A DNA stretch of 64,000 bases. Origin: Thiobacillus denitrificans. Lineage in GTDB: Bacteria > Pseudomonadota > Gammaproteobacteria > Burkholderiales > Thiobacillaceae. The position numbers and the translations under genes were made by a program. Positions 22,973 to 38,199 of this stretch are shown in pieces. Numbering within the stretch: the first letter of the stretch is position 1; each line of letters opens with the position of its first letter. The stretch is from positions 62,001 to 126,000 of the forward strand of contig NZ_LDUG01000025.1 in the NCBI RefSeq assembly GCF_001530125.1. The letters are read 5' to 3'. The notes below the pieces were generated by a model. The model worked only from the letters and a program-made list of their open reading frames with translations, had not been told where the DNA came from and made no database searches.

Positions 22973-24584
22973 CGCCCACAACCTGCCTGTTGATCATCCA
23001 CTGCTGCGCGATGGACAGGATGTTGTTGACGACCCAGTACAACACCAGGCCAGCCGGGAAAAAAATGAACATCACGGTAAACGCCACCGGCATGATCATC
23101 ATGATCTTGGCTTGCATCGGATCCATCGGCTGCGGGTTCAGCTTGACCTGCAGGATCGAGGTGATGCCCATGACGACTGGCAGGATGTACCACGGATCAG
23201 GCGCGGTCAGGTCGGTGATCCAGCCCAGCCAGGGCGCGCCGCGCATTTCGACCGCCGCGAGCAACACCCAGTACAGCGCGATGAACACCGGAATCTGGAT
23301 CAGGATGGGCAGGCAGCCGCCGAGCGGATTGATTTTCTCGGTCTTGTACATCTCCGCCATCGACTGGTGCAGTTTGGCACGGTCGTCGCCGTAAGTTTCC
23401 TTCAGCTTCTGCAGGCGCGGGGTCAGCTTCTTCATCTTAGCCATCGACTTGTAGCCCGCCGCCGACAGCGGGTACAGCGCCAGCTTGAGGAGGAAGGTCA
23501 AAATGATGATGGCCCAGCCCCAGTTGCCGACCAGGCGCTCGATTTTTTCCAGCGACCAGTAAATCGGATAAGCCAGCGGCGTGAGCCAGCCGTAGTCGCG
23601 CACCAGGTCGAGCCCCGGCGCGGTTTTTTCCAGCATGGTCTGGGTCTGCGGCCCGGCATACAGCGGGACCGTGAACGTCTTTTGCTGGCCGGGTTCGAGC
23701 GTGCCTTCGGCCACAATCATCCCGGCGGAATACAGGCCGTCGCCTAATGCGCGGGTGTAATACTCGCGCTTGACGCTGCCCTTGGGCAACCAGGCCGACA
23801 CGAAGTGGTGCTGCACCATCCCGACCCAGCCGTTATCGGCGGTTTTCTCGAAGTCGGCCTTGCCAGCCTGAATGTCCTTGAACTTGACCTTCTGGAATTT
23901 CTTGGCGTCAGTGTAAAACGCCGGGCCCGTGAAAGTGTAGAGGAAGAAGGATTCACCGCGCGGCGCTTCGCCGTGGCGGGTGAACTGGTAGTACGGGGTC
24001 AGATCGATGGGCTCGGTGCCACCGTTGATGACGCGGGTTCTGACGGTGATCTGATAGCTGCCGCGCTTGAAAATATAGGTTTTTTCGACGCGCACGCCGG
24101 TGGCAGGGTCGACCCACACCAGCGGCACTTCCAGCTGCGCTGCACCACGGGTCAGGCGATAGGTGCCGGGGTTGAGCTGAAACACGCTGCGGTGCGTCGG
24201 CAGGCCTTCCCCAACCAGGCCGCTTTGCGCCAGATAAGGCTGCGTCTGACTGTCCTCGAACAAGGTGAAAACCTGATTCCTGTCTTCCGTTTCGCGATAC
24301 GACAGCAATTGCAGTTCGCGCAGGTCGCCGCCGTTGCCATCGATGGTGGCGCGCAACACGTCGGTTTCCACCACGGCACGCGGGCCCCTGCCAAAACCGC
24401 TCGATGGGGTTGCGGGTGGCGCGGTCGCTTTCAGGGCCTCGCTGGGCGTCGGTACGCCCGTAACAGGCGCGTCCATCACAGAAGGCGCGGTCGGCACCGG
24501 CGCGCTTTTGTCCTGCCAGGCTTCCCATAGCAAAAGCAGCGAAAAAGAAAAGACGATAAAAAGGATCAGCCGCTGGTTATCCAT
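22944..24584 (-). CDS. yidC: Membrane protein insertase YidC
   Basis: 546 residues, as in other Gram-negative YidC. One N-terminal membrane helix ([19 protein letters not shown]), a large periplasmic beta domain (about 80-340) and five C-terminal helices with [19 protein letters not shown] and [20 protein letters not shown]. The family inserts membrane proteins alone or with SecYEG, notably the Fo c subunit encoded 15 kb away. It sits 13 bases after rnpA; the yidD gene normally found here is absent. Confidence 0.97.
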   Translation of the reverse strand: MDNQRLILFIVFSFSLLLLWEAWQDKSAPVPTAPSVMDAPVTGVPTPSEALKATAPPATPSSGFGRGPRAVVETDVLRATIDGNGGDLRELQLLSYRETEDRNQVFTLFEDSQTQPYLAQSGLVGEGLPTHRSVFQLNPGTYRLTRGAAQLEVPLVWVDPATGVRVEKTYIFKRGSYQITVRTRVINGGTEPIDLTPYYQFTRHGEAPRGESFFLYTFTGPAFYTDAKKFQKVKFKDIQAGKADFEKTADNGWVGMVQHHFVSAWLPKGSVKREYYTRALGDGLYSAGMIVAEGTLEPGQQKTFTVPLYAGPQTQTMLEKTAPGLDLVRDYGWLTPLAYPIYWSLEKIERLVGNWGWAIIILTFLLKLALYPLSAAGYKSMAKMKKLTPRLQKLKETYGDDRAKLHQSMAEMYKTEKINPLGGCLPILIQIPVFIALYWVLLAAVEMRGAPWLGWITDLTAPDPWYILPVVMGITSILQVKLNPQPMDPMQAKIMMIMPVAFTVMFIFFPAGLVLYWVVNNILSIAQQWMINRQVVGGDKPASAKT

Positions 24585-24597
24585 GAGACGGGACGCG

Positions 24598-24984
24598 TTA
24601 GTTGGAAGAGAATTCCGGCGCGATTTCGCTCACCGGAGCCATTGGCCATTTTGCCATGGCACGGTTGCCGGCACGTTTAAAGGTGCGTGACAAATCGCGT
24701 GCCTCGTCGCCGCGAACCGGCTTGGCGATCAGGCGAACGACGAAATCACATGCAGGGAGCTCCGGCAGTACCTGCCGGAAGCTTTCCCGCACGCAGCGCT
24801 TGACGCGGTTGCGGTCGACCGCCCGCGCAAGCAGGCGTTTGGCAATCACCATTCCCAGGCGCGGATAACCCACCAGGTTGGGCCGCGCCATTACCACCAC
24901 ATAGTCGGTCCTGGCGCGCTGGTTGTCGGCAAACACCCGATCGAAATCAGCCTTGGCAACTAGCCGCGCGTCGCGCAGGCGCAC
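24598..24984 (-). CDS. rnpA: Ribonuclease P protein component
   Basis: About 128 residues. RLVAKADFDRVFAD, PRLGMVIAKRLLARAVDRNRVKR (the family RNR signature) and VRLIAKPVRG identify it. It assists the RNase P RNA in maturing tRNA 5' ends. No ATG is available; the GTG at 24984 gives the normal length and leaves 29 bases after the rpmH stop, though the frame stays open further upstream through the rpmH gene. The order rpmH-rnpA-yidC is conserved. Confidence 0.9.
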   Translation of the reverse strand: MRLRDARLVAKADFDRVFADNQRARTDYVVVMARPNLVGYPRLGMVIAKRLLARAVDRNRVKRCVRESFRQVLPELPACDFVVRLIAKPVRGDEARDLSRTFKRAGNRAMAKWPMAPVSEIAPEFSSN

Positions 24985-25013
24985 GTCGCGAAGCGTGTCG
25001 GGGTGCGTGTCGG

Positions 25014-25148
25014 TCAGACTGCCAGACGCTCGCGGCCCTTGGCGCGGCGTGCGTTGATGATGGCGCGGCCTGCCTTGGTTTTCATGCGGGCGCGGAAACC
25101 GTGGGTGCGCTTGCGACGGACGGTGGAGGGTTGATAAGTGCGTTTCAT
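25014..25148 (-). CDS. rpmH: 50S ribosomal protein L34
   Basis: 44 residues, [18 protein letters not shown], very basic and nearly invariant in bacteria. AGGATAG precedes the ATG; the longer open frame upstream is leader sequence. It is divergent from dnaA, the usual arrangement at bacterial origins. Confidence 0.97.
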   Translation of the reverse strand: MKRTYQPSTVRRKRTHGFRARMKTKAGRAIINARRAKGRERLAV

Positions 25149-25227
25149 GACTATCCTTTCTGGCGGGTGCCGACCGGATCCTGCGGGAGGTTGGCCGAAC
25201 ACAAAAAAATTTGTTGAAAAACCGCGT

Positions 25228-25257
25228 ATTAAACCCTTCCGGCTGGGAGGATGTCAA
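25228..25257 (-). promoter_or_regulatory. Probable sigma70 promoter of rpmH-rnpA-yidC-mnmE
   Basis: On the minus strand TTGACA (25252-25257) and TTTAAT (25228-25233) are 18 bases apart, about 80 bases upstream of rpmH. This is a full -35 hexamer and a 5/6 -10 hexamer. Confidence 0.65.
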
Positions 25258-25298
25258 GTTGATATAGGAAGGCCCTGCTGTTCCCGGTCCATCTGGCC

Positions 25299-25307
25299 TG
25301 TGGATAA
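25299..25307. promoter_or_regulatory. DnaA box upstream of dnaA
   Basis: TGTGGATAA is a perfect complement of the TTATCCACA consensus. It lies 40 bases upstream of dnaA, where it can autoregulate dnaA or belong to a bipartite origin. Confidence 0.8.
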
Positions 25308-25344
25308 CCTGGTCAAAGGAGAGTAAGATTCGTATTTGAATCCC

Positions 25345-26718
25345 ATGCAGCTTACCGCCCCCCACCCCTCGACTATGGATTCCTTCTGGGACCTTTGCCA
25401 AGAGCGCTTCCGCGCCAACCTGACCCAGCAGCAATTTAGCACATGGATCAAACCCCTGGTCTTTGACGATGCGGGGGGTGACGTGCGAATTCTGGCGCCC
25501 AACCATTTCGTGATGGACTGGGTGCGCGAAAAATTTGCCGAGCATATCGAGGGGTGGGCGCAGGAGTTTTACGCACATCCGGTCGCCATCACCTATGCGT
25601 TGGGCAAAAAAAGCAGCACCCCGCGCGCGCCCACGGCCCCTGCCTCTGTGCAATATGCAGCGCCTGCGCCGGCCGCTGCCATGGCACCGGCCCAGATTGG
25701 CCTGCGCATCAATCCGGGGTTTAATTTCGACAACTTCGTCTCCGGCCGCGCCAACCAGCTGGCGCGCGCTGCCGCCCTGCAGATCGCCAACAACCCCGGG
25801 GTGGCCTACAACCCGCTGTTCGTCTACGGCGGGGTGGGCCTGGGCAAGACCCACCTGCTGCAGGCGATCGGCAACACGGTGCGCCAGGCCAACCCGAACG
25901 CACGCATCAGCTATATCCACGCCAACGATTATGTGGACGATGTGGTCAAGGCCTATCTGAACAAGCAGTTCGATGACCTGAAGCGGCGCTACATGTCACT
26001 GGACCTGTTGCTGATCGACGACATCCAGTTCCTGGCCAAGAAAGACCGCACACAGGAAGAATTTTTCTACGTTTTCAACTCGTTGATCGAAAACAAGAAA
26101 CAGATCGTCATCACCTGCGACACTTTCCCCAAGGAAATCAGCGGGCTCGACGACCGGCTGAAATCGCGCTTTGCCTGGGGCCTGACAGTCGCTGTCGAGC
26201 CGCCGGAACTGGAAATGCGGGTGGCCATCCTGTTGGCCAAGGCACAGGCCGAAAACGTCAAGCTCGACGAGAACGTCGCCTTCTTCATCGCCAAACAGGT
26301 TCGTTCCAACGTGCGTGAGCTGGAAGGCGCCTTGAAACGGGTCATCGCATTTTCACGTTTCCATGAAAAACCGATCACCCTGGAACTGGTGAAGGAAGCG
26401 CTACGCGATCTGATTGCATCGACCTCGCGTATCGTGTCGATCGAGAACATCCAGAAAACCGTCGCCGACTTTTACAAGATCAAGGTCGCCGACATGTTTT
26501 CCAAAAAGCGCACGCGCAATCTGGCGCGTCCCCGTCAGATCGCGATGGCCCTGGCGAAGGAACTGACCAACCAGAGCCTCCCCGAGATCGGCGAATCGTT
26601 CGGCGGGCGCGACCACACCACGGTCATTCACGCCTGCCGCAAAGTTGCCGAATTGCGCGAGACGCAAGCCGACATCGGACGTGATTATCTGGTGTTGTTA
26701 CAAAGCCTGACAGGCTGA
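25345..26718 (+). CDS. dnaA: Chromosomal replication initiator DnaA
   Basis: About 457 residues. Domain I ([19 protein letters not shown]) binds helicase and DiaA-type partners; a short Pro/Ala linker follows; the AAA+ domain has [11 protein letters not shown] and [12 protein letters not shown]; and domain IV carries the DnaA box-binding signature [11 protein letters not shown] near the C-terminus. Start choice is uncertain: an AAAGGAGAG stretch at 25315-25323 lies upstream of a TTG at 25336 and this ATG, while the ATG at 25375 (MDSFWDLC) has no ribosome-binding site but would match shorter homologues. Confidence 0.96.
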   Translation: MQLTAPHPSTMDSFWDLCQERFRANLTQQQFSTWIKPLVFDDAGGDVRILAPNHFVMDWVREKFAEHIEGWAQEFYAHPVAITYALGKKSSTPRAPTAPASVQYAAPAPAAAMAPAQIGLRINPGFNFDNFVSGRANQLARAAALQIANNPGVAYNPLFVYGGVGLGKTHLLQAIGNTVRQANPNARISYIHANDYVDDVVKAYLNKQFDDLKRRYMSLDLLLIDDIQFLAKKDRTQEEFFYVFNSLIENKKQIVITCDTFPKEISGLDDRLKSRFAWGLTVAVEPPELEMRVAILLAKAQAENVKLDENVAFFIAKQVRSNVRELEGALKRVIAFSRFHEKPITLELVKEALRDLIASTSRIVSIENIQKTVADFYKIKVADMFSKKRTRNLARPRQIAMALAKELTNQSLPEIGESFGGRDHTTVIHACRKVAELRETQADIGRDYLVLLQSLTG

Positions 26719-26896
26719 GGATGAAATGTGGATAAGTCGGGCCGTGCGGCGAATGGAGAAAAACTATCCCCACCTCTCCCACTTAGCCAAGGTGTTACCC
26801 ACACCAAAAAATTAACATAAGCGGTTATTTTAATTAGGTAAAAAAGCTTATCCCCAGTTTTAAGCCGCCTTTATTATGACTCTCAGGTATATATAA
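26719..26896. other. Probable replication origin (oriC) between dnaA and dnaN
   Basis: The 178-base gap holds four DnaA-box-like 9-mers: TGTGGATAA at 26727 (perfect), CTATCCCCA at 26764 (7/9), TTACCCACA at 26795 (8/9) and TTATCCCCA at 26848 (8/9). Between the last two is a strikingly AT-rich stretch (26806-26846) that could be the unwinding element. The surrounding sequence is much richer in GC. The position beside dnaA and the nearby parS sites support origin function. Confidence 0.75.
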
Positions 26897-30522
<3,626 letters not shown>

Positions 30523-30531
30523 ATCTGAGTA

Positions 30532-30590
30532 GTGTGTTGCACCATGCAAAAAGCCCGGCAATGCCGGGCTTTTTGCATGGTGCAACACAC
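30532..30590. terminator. Extended perfect hairpin, bidirectional terminator after gyrB
   Basis: A perfect 28-base inverted repeat with a 3-base loop (AAT). The core GCCCGGC/GCCGGGC is flanked by A5/T5 as in an ordinary terminator, but pairing continues for a further 16 bases on each side (GTGTGTTGCACCATGC and its complement). It separates gyrB from the convergent receiver-like gene. Confidence 0.9.
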
Positions 30591-30595
30591 GTTCG

Positions 30596-30993
30596 TCATG
30601 ACATTGAAGTCGATGGATTGTTGAGCCAGGTCTGCAGCGTGGCGCGTAAACGGTCTTCCTGAACCGGCAGGGTGAAGGCGGCGTCGACGCGCAGACGGGC
30701 GCTGACCTTGTCCAGAACCGCCTGATGAGCCGTCTCATAAAAAACCAGAATACGGGTATTTGGTGCGCTTTGCACCGCGGCCAGCAGCGACTCGAGATTG
30801 GACAGGCGGTCACGGAAATCGGACTGATGGTAAAAATCCGCGACGATGACCGCGGGCGGGTTTTTCCGCACCAGGCTGATGGCGCGGCGCTCTGACCATT
30901 CGGTGACCACCGCGTAGCCCAGTTCCTGATACAGTTTTTTGTAGCCAGCCGTGCCGATAAAGGCGTTGACCACGAGCAAGCTGGGGAGCGAAC

Positions 30994-30997
<4 letters not shown>
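30596..30997 (-). CDS. Receiver-like domain protein downstream of topA
   Basis: 133 residues with an overall response-regulator receiver pattern: a hydrophobic strand at the start (LLVVNAFIG), VIVADFYHQS with an Asp where a phosphoacceptor is expected (near residue 53), ILVFYE and AAFTLPVQE near the end. The acidic pair normally found after strand 1 is missing, so phosphorylation is doubtful. There is no output domain. It overlaps the topA stop by four bases, suggesting co-translation with topoisomerase I. I do not know its function. Confidence 0.75.
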
Positions 30998-33576
<2,579 letters not shown>

Positions 33577-33596
33577 GGTTAATTTAGTGTGTCGCC

Positions 33597-34043
33597 TTAA
33601 TGCAGACGCCCTGGCTCATGGCTGAGCAGCATGTCTTCGAGGTGGGTGAAATGTTCGATCAGCCCGCGGCTCCATAGCACGATCAGGGTCATCCAGCGTA
33701 CGTGATCCGGTTCGATGTCCTCGCCGCCGAGCGCCATCAGGCCGGAAATCACCCATTCGCGCGATTCGGGGTCGAGCACCTGCGCGCAGACCAGATAGGT
33801 CAGCTCGTTGCGGCAGGCGTCGTTCAGGCGCTCCAGCTCTTCGGGCGCGTAATGGCGGTCGAAGGCCTGCGCCAGCCGTTCGTGGGTGGCGCTGCCGGAG
33901 AGGTTGGCGTACCAGTCGAGCGCTGCATTGATGTCGGCTTCTTCAAAGCCGGCGGCAAACAGGCGCTTTTCGAGCGCGTCGCGATCGGGCGCCAGCTCGA
34001 CCATGCGGAAGCTTTCGTAGAGGTAAACCAGGATATCGAGCAT
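33597..34043 (-). CDS. smg: Smg family protein (DUF494)
   Basis: 148 residues starting MLDILVYLYESF, the family N-terminus, with LNDACRNELTYLV and DHVRWMTLIVLWSRG. The open frame extends 21 codons upstream through the dprA end, but those residues are not Smg-like. The family is widespread next to dprA and topA in beta- and gammaproteobacteria; its function is unknown. It lies 4 bases after dprA. Confidence 0.92.
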   Translation of the reverse strand: MLDILVYLYESFRMVELAPDRDALEKRLFAAGFEEADINAALDWYANLSGSATHERLAQAFDRHYAPEELERLNDACRNELTYLVCAQVLDPESREWVISGLMALGGEDIEPDHVRWMTLIVLWSRGLIEHFTHLEDMLLSHEPGRLH

Positions 34044-34047
34044 AGTG

Positions 34048-35181
34048 TCAGTGAATTTTTTGGTAACGCCCGCCGGGCAAGGAAGCAATTCGCCCATCCA
34101 GTTCAAGCGTCAACAGCTTCGCTGAAAGCGCATCCAGCGTCAACCCGGTTCTTTGTGCCAAGGTATCGGGCGTGGTCGGCGCACCGTCCAGTGCGTCCAA
34201 TACCGGGTCGGACAGGGTTTCCGGCAGTGCCCGCGAGGGGTACGCCGCCGCCAGACATTCATGCCCTTCAGGGTGCTCGCCCTGCGGGCGGTCTTCGCGC
34301 AGTACCGGCGGCGCCAGCCGCTGTTGCCAGGCCAGTTCGTCGAGAATGTCGGCGGCGGATTCGACCAGCTTGGCGCCCTGCTTGATCAGGGCATGACAGC
34401 CGCGCGCCAGCGGCGAATGGATCGAGCCGGGAATGGCGAATACCTCGCGCCCTTGTTCGGTCGCCACCCGGGCGGTGATCAGCGAGCCGCTGTTGGGCGC
34501 GGCCTCCACCACCAGCACGCCTCGGCTCAAGCCGCTGATCAACCGGTTGCGGCGCGGAAAGTGCCCGGGCAGGGGCGGCGTGCCGAGCGCGAATTCAGAC
34601 ACGATCAAGCCGTTTTCGGCCAGCCGGTGCGCCAGCGCCTTGTTGCGCGCGGGATAAATGCGGTCGAGCCCGGTGCCGATGATGGCGACGCTCGAGCCGG
34701 CGCCTGCCAGCCCGCCGCGATGCGCCGCCGCGTCGATGCCGAGCGCAAGCCCGCTGACGATGGTGAGTCCGGCGTCGGACAGCGCGTGGGCAAACGCCTC
34801 GGCATCGCGCACGCCCTGCGGGGTGGCATTGCGGCTGCCGACGATGCCGAGGCAGGGCTGGTTCAGCAGGCTGCGCCGTCCCTTGCAATACAGGATGGCA
34901 GGGGGATCGGCGATCTCCAGCAGGGTTTTCGGGTAGTCCTCGTCCGCCAGCGTCATCAGGCTGTTGCCGGGCTGGGCAAGCCAGGCGTGGGCGGCGTCTA
35001 GCTGCACAGCGTCGGATTCGGCCAGCAGCGCGTCGCATTGTGCGCGGGAAAGATGCGCCGTCAGCGCGCTGCGGCCGGATGCCAAAACGGCCTCCGGGGA
35101 ACCGAAGGCCGTCAGCAGGCGGATCAGGCTGGTGTTGCCGACCCCGGGGGCGAGGGCGAGGCGCAGCCAGGCGTCAGGCAC
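34048..35181 (-). CDS. dprA: DNA-processing protein DprA
   Basis: 377 residues. A helical N-terminal domain, a Rossmann-like DNA-binding domain (about 85-290) with GIVGSRNATPQG, VSGLALGIDAAAH and FPRRNRLISGLS, then a C-terminal winged-helix domain. DprA loads RecA on incoming single strands during natural transformation. In the linker before the last domain is an extra segment containing LREDRPQGEHPEGHEC; it is encoded by one copy of the dispersed palindromic element at 34228-34303. The frame is intact. Confidence 0.95.
   Translation of the reverse strand: MPDAWLRLALAPGVGNTSLIRLLTAFGSPEAVLASGRSALTAHLSRAQCDALLAESDAVQLDAAHAWLAQPGNSLMTLADEDYPKTLLEIADPPAILYCKGRRSLLNQPCLGIVGSRNATPQGVRDAEAFAHALSDAGLTIVSGLALGIDAAAHRGGLAGAGSSVAIIGTGLDRIYPARNKALAHRLAENGLIVSEFALGTPPLPGHFPRRNRLISGLSRGVLVVEAAPNSGSLITARVATEQGREVFAIPGSIHSPLARGCHALIKQGAKLVESAADILDELAWQQRLAPPVLREDRPQGEHPEGHECLAAAYPSRALPETLSDPVLDALDGAPTTPDTLAQRTGLTLDALSAKLLTLELDGRIASLPGGRYQKIH
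34228..34303. repeat. Dispersed palindromic element, copy A (inside dprA)
   Basis: GCCCGCGAGGGGTACGCC, a loop, then CTCGCCCTGCGGGCGGTCTT. Compared with copies at 61546 and 62627 it has an internal extra segment that is a small hairpin (CCCTTCAGGG). It is read in frame on the minus strand within dprA. Confidence 0.75.
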
Positions 35182-35211
35182 GCTCGATGCGTCTTTCAGG
35201 AGCGTGCATGC

Positions 35212-36405
35212 TCAGGGGGTTTTCACCGTGTCGAGCAGGTAGACCGGCCCGTTGGACTGCATGATGAGCGCGTAGGACACGCGGTCGAATACGCGGTAGA
35301 CCATCACCAGGCCGCTACGGGCGTCGGGCAGCTTGATGGCGCGGTCGCTGCTGTTGCCAAGACAGGTGCTGCGGAAGGCGCTGCGGACATCGGCGGTCTG
35401 GTTGTAGGTGACCTTGCTGTTTTCCTTCAGGCAGCGCACGTCGTTGTAAAGCCAGGCGCCACCGTTTGGAACGCCTGCGGTTTTTTCGTTGACCCAGGTC
35501 ATGCGATCTTTTTCATCGCGGGTGAGCGTGACCGCCAGGCCTTCGCGGAACACTGTCAACACATGGCCGGGCTCCAGGCCGTCGCGGCTGCCGCGGTTGA
35601 TCACCACGGTCTGGTAACGGCCGCTGTCCGACAGGCCGCCGTAAGCTGAGATGATGCGGCCGCTGATTTGGGCTTCGGGTGCGTGCGGAATGTATTCGAA
35701 GGTGGTGCTGTCATCGGCTTCCACCAGCTTGTCGCGGGGCAGGATTTCCTGCGCCGACTGGGTGATGCGGATTTTTTGCGGTGCGCCGGCTACCAGGGTG
35801 CGTGCATCGCCCAGGTATTCGACCTCGTAGCCCAGCACTTCGCCGGTTTCCGGGTCCTTGAGCGGCTTGCCGGGACGCAGCACATTCCAGCGTGTCACCC
35901 CATCCTTGCCGCCGGTGGCGAAGGCGTCGTCGCCCGCCGCCAGCACCACGCGCTCGGTGTTGCTGCCCAGAATGAACGGCGCGTCATCGAACGCCCCCTG
36001 GGGAACCACGCGCGGCTGTGACAGGAAAGGATGGATCACGCGGATCGGAATCGACTGAATGGCATCACCACTGATGTCGGTTGCGCGTACGCCGGGCGAC
36101 AGCCTGACCGTCTGCATCCCGTTTGTGCCGCCCCTGACCAGCGACAGCCGCGGTTCCTTGCCGCTGCGGTCGAGCACGATCAGATCACCCGGGTAGATCC
36201 AGTGCGGATTCTTGATTTCCTCGCGGTTCAGGTTCCAGATTTGCGGCCAGCGCCACGGATCCTTGAGAAAACGCCCGGAGATGTCCCACAGGGTGTCGCC
36301 CTTGACCACGACGTATTTGTCGGGGGCGTTGTCCTGCAGTTTAAGCGTGTCGGCCAGCGCAGGCATCGACAGCAACAGGGCAAGAGTAATAACGAATTGA
36401 CGCAC
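35212..36405 (-). CDS. LysM-domain periplasmic protein
   Basis: 397 residues. A signal peptide (RQFVITLALLLSMPALA) is followed by a LysM domain (about 30-80, YVVVKGDTLWDISGRFLKDP, WIYPGDLIVL in part) that binds peptidoglycan. The remaining 300 residues form a domain found with this LysM in betaproteobacteria and have no assigned function. I chose the GTG at 36405, which has GGAGG 8 bases upstream, over an ATG five codons earlier that lies on that ribosome-binding site. It is upstream of and on the same strand as dprA-smg-topA, and divergent from def. Confidence 0.88.
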   Translation of the reverse strand: MRQFVITLALLLSMPALADTLKLQDNAPDKYVVVKGDTLWDISGRFLKDPWRWPQIWNLNREEIKNPHWIYPGDLIVLDRSGKEPRLSLVRGGTNGMQTVRLSPGVRATDISGDAIQSIPIRVIHPFLSQPRVVPQGAFDDAPFILGSNTERVVLAAGDDAFATGGKDGVTRWNVLRPGKPLKDPETGEVLGYEVEYLGDARTLVAGAPQKIRITQSAQEILPRDKLVEADDSTTFEYIPHAPEAQISGRIISAYGGLSDSGRYQTVVINRGSRDGLEPGHVLTVFREGLAVTLTRDEKDRMTWVNEKTAGVPNGGAWLYNDVRCLKENSKVTYNQTADVRSAFRSTCLGNSSDRAIKLPDARSGLVMVYRVFDRVSYALIMQSNGPVYLLDTVKTP

Positions 36406-36567
36406 GGGGGAACCCTCCACTTAGAACTTGTCTAATTTTTTGCATTGAAAATATACTGTGCGCTTAGCTAACGGCTATCCGTCGCCGTATATTTAGGGTG
36501 ATGCGCATCAGGATGCAGATTTTGCATCAAAGTGTGCACCCAGCCCCTTCATTCTTCAAGTGTTTTT

Positions 36568-37101
36568 ATGGCCAGACTCGATATTCTGCATTATCCGGAT
36601 GCCCGCCTGCACACCGTCGCCAAGCCAATCGTCGCGGTCGATGCGCGCATCCGCAAACTGGTCGACAACATGGCCGAAACCATGTACGCCGCCCCCGGCA
36701 TCGGCCTGGCGGCCACCCAGGTCAACGTCCACGAGCGCGTCATCGTCATCGACATTTCCGAAACCCACGATGCGCTGCGGGTGTTCATCAATCCCGAGAT
36801 CGTCGCCCAGTCGGGTCGCGAGGAAAGCGAGGAAGGCTGCCTGTCGGTGCCCGGCGTTTTCGACAGGGTGACGCGCGCCGAGCGTGTCACCGTGCGTGCG
36901 CTCGACCGCGACGGCAAACCCTTCGAACTGGAGGCCGAGGGCGTGCTGGCGGTGTGCATCCAGCACGAAATGGATCATTTGATGGGCAAGGTGTTCGTCG
37001 ACTATCTGTCCAACCTCAAGCGCACCCGCATCAAGGCCAAACTGGCCAAGCAGGCGCGCGAGCACCGGCCTGACGCCGCGCCGGTGCGCGCGTCGCTCTG
37101 A
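36568..37101 (+). CDS. def: Peptide deformylase
   Basis: 177 residues. All three metal motifs are present: GIGLAATQV (near residue 45), EEGCLSVPG (near 90, metal Cys) and [12 protein letters not shown] (near 132, metal His pair and catalytic Glu). It removes the formyl group from nascent proteins. The ATG at 36568 ([14 protein letters not shown]) matches the family; the frame is open 12 codons earlier. It is paired with fmt eight bases downstream. Confidence 0.97.
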   Translation: MARLDILHYPDARLHTVAKPIVAVDARIRKLVDNMAETMYAAPGIGLAATQVNVHERVIVIDISETHDALRVFINPEIVAQSGREESEEGCLSVPGVFDRVTRAERVTVRALDRDGKPFELEAEGVLAVCIQHEMDHLMGKVFVDYLSNLKRTRIKAKLAKQAREHRPDAAPVRASL

Positions 37102-37109
37102 ACCGGCCT

Positions 37110-38081
37110 GTGCGCATCCTCTTTGCCGGCACGCCGCCGTTCGCGGCCGCCGCCCTCGATGCCCTGGCGGAGGCCGGGCACGACATCGTCCTCGTGCTGA
37201 CCCAGCCCGACCGTCCCGCCGGGCGCGGCATGAAGCTCACCCCCAGCGCGGTCAAGCAGGCGGCGCAGGCGCGCGGGCTACCGCTGTATCAGCCTGCCAG
37301 CCTGAGAACTCCCGAGGCCCCGGCAGAACTGCGCGCGATGGATGCCGATGTGATGGTGGTCGCGGCCTATGGCCTGATTCTGCCGCAGGCGGTACTGGAC
37401 CTGCCGCGCTTCGGCTGCCTCAACATCCACGCCTCGCTGCTGCCGCGCTGGCGCGGCGCGGCGCCAATCCAGCGCGCGATCCTGGCGGGCGACACGGAGA
37501 CCGGCATCACCATCATGCAGATGGACGCCGGGCTCGACACCGGGGCGATGCTCTCCCAAACGGCGGTGCCGATCCGCGAAACCGACACCGCGGCCAGCCT
37601 GCACGACACCCTCGCCGCAGCCGGCGCCAGGGCCATCGTGGTGGCGCTGGCGAATTACCCCGCACTGGTGCCGCAGGCGCAGGACGACCGCGAGGCGACC
37701 TATGCCGCCAAACTCAGCAAGGAAGAGGCGAGGCTGGACTGGCGCCAGCCCGCCGCCACCTTGGCGCGCGCGGTGCGCGCCTACAATCCGGCACCCGGCG
37801 CGTGGACGCTGCTGGACGGCGTGCCGCTGAAAATCTGGTCGACGCAAGCCGTCGCAGGCGCGGGTGCCCTAAAGGACGCCGACTTTCTACGGGCTTCAGC
37901 CCGTGAAAGATCGTATGAACCAGGCACCGTCTTACTTGCGGAGGCAGACCGGCTGGTGGTCGCCTGCGGCAACGGCGCGTTGTCCTTGCAGGAGGTCCAG
38001 CCGGCGGGCGGCAAACGGATGAGCGCCGCGGCGTTTCTCGCCGGCCGGCCGTTGCCGGCCGGAACCCCTTTCGGCGCTTGA
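37110..38081 (+). CDS. fmt: Methionyl-tRNA formyltransferase
   Basis: 323 residues. The GTG start gives MRILFAGTPPFAAAALDAL; the catalytic domain has NIHASLLPRWRGAAPIQRAI (Asn-His of the active site, near 110) and DTGAMLSQ. It formylates initiator Met-tRNA. In the C-terminal domain, after WSTQAVAGAGA, there is an inserted peptide (about LKDADFLRASARERSYE) that homologues lack; it is encoded by a palindromic sequence at 37883-37909. The reading frame continues normally through LSLQEVQPAGGKRM. Confidence 0.96.
   Translation: MRILFAGTPPFAAAALDALAEAGHDIVLVLTQPDRPAGRGMKLTPSAVKQAAQARGLPLYQPASLRTPEAPAELRAMDADVMVVAAYGLILPQAVLDLPRFGCLNIHASLLPRWRGAAPIQRAILAGDTETGITIMQMDAGLDTGAMLSQTAVPIRETDTAASLHDTLAAAGARAIVVALANYPALVPQAQDDREATYAAKLSKEEARLDWRQPAATLARAVRAYNPAPGAWTLLDGVPLKIWSTQAVAGAGALKDADFLRASARERSYEPGTVLLAEADRLVVACGNGALSLQEVQPAGGKRMSAAAFLAGRPLPAGTPFGA
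37883..37909. repeat. Palindromic insert inside fmt
   Basis: CTTTC-T-ACGGGC-TTCA-GCCCGT-GAAAG folds into a hairpin with one bulged base. It sits within a stretch (about 37866-37918) that adds an apparently extra peptide to the protein in frame. Confidence 0.65.
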
Positions 38082-38199
38082 GACCGGGTCGGGCCGCGCG
38101 CATCCGATGCGCGTCGACGGTCGCCCCTGTTATCATCCGCCGCTCATCGCTGCGGCTGGAATCCCATGAATCAACCGACTAACCGGGGCAGGTCCCACT

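Noticed and set aside
24985-25920. Long minus-strand open frame running from rnpA through rpmH and into the dnaA region
   Set aside because: Only its last 128 codons are RnpA; the rest is antisense or out of frame to dnaA and rpmH.
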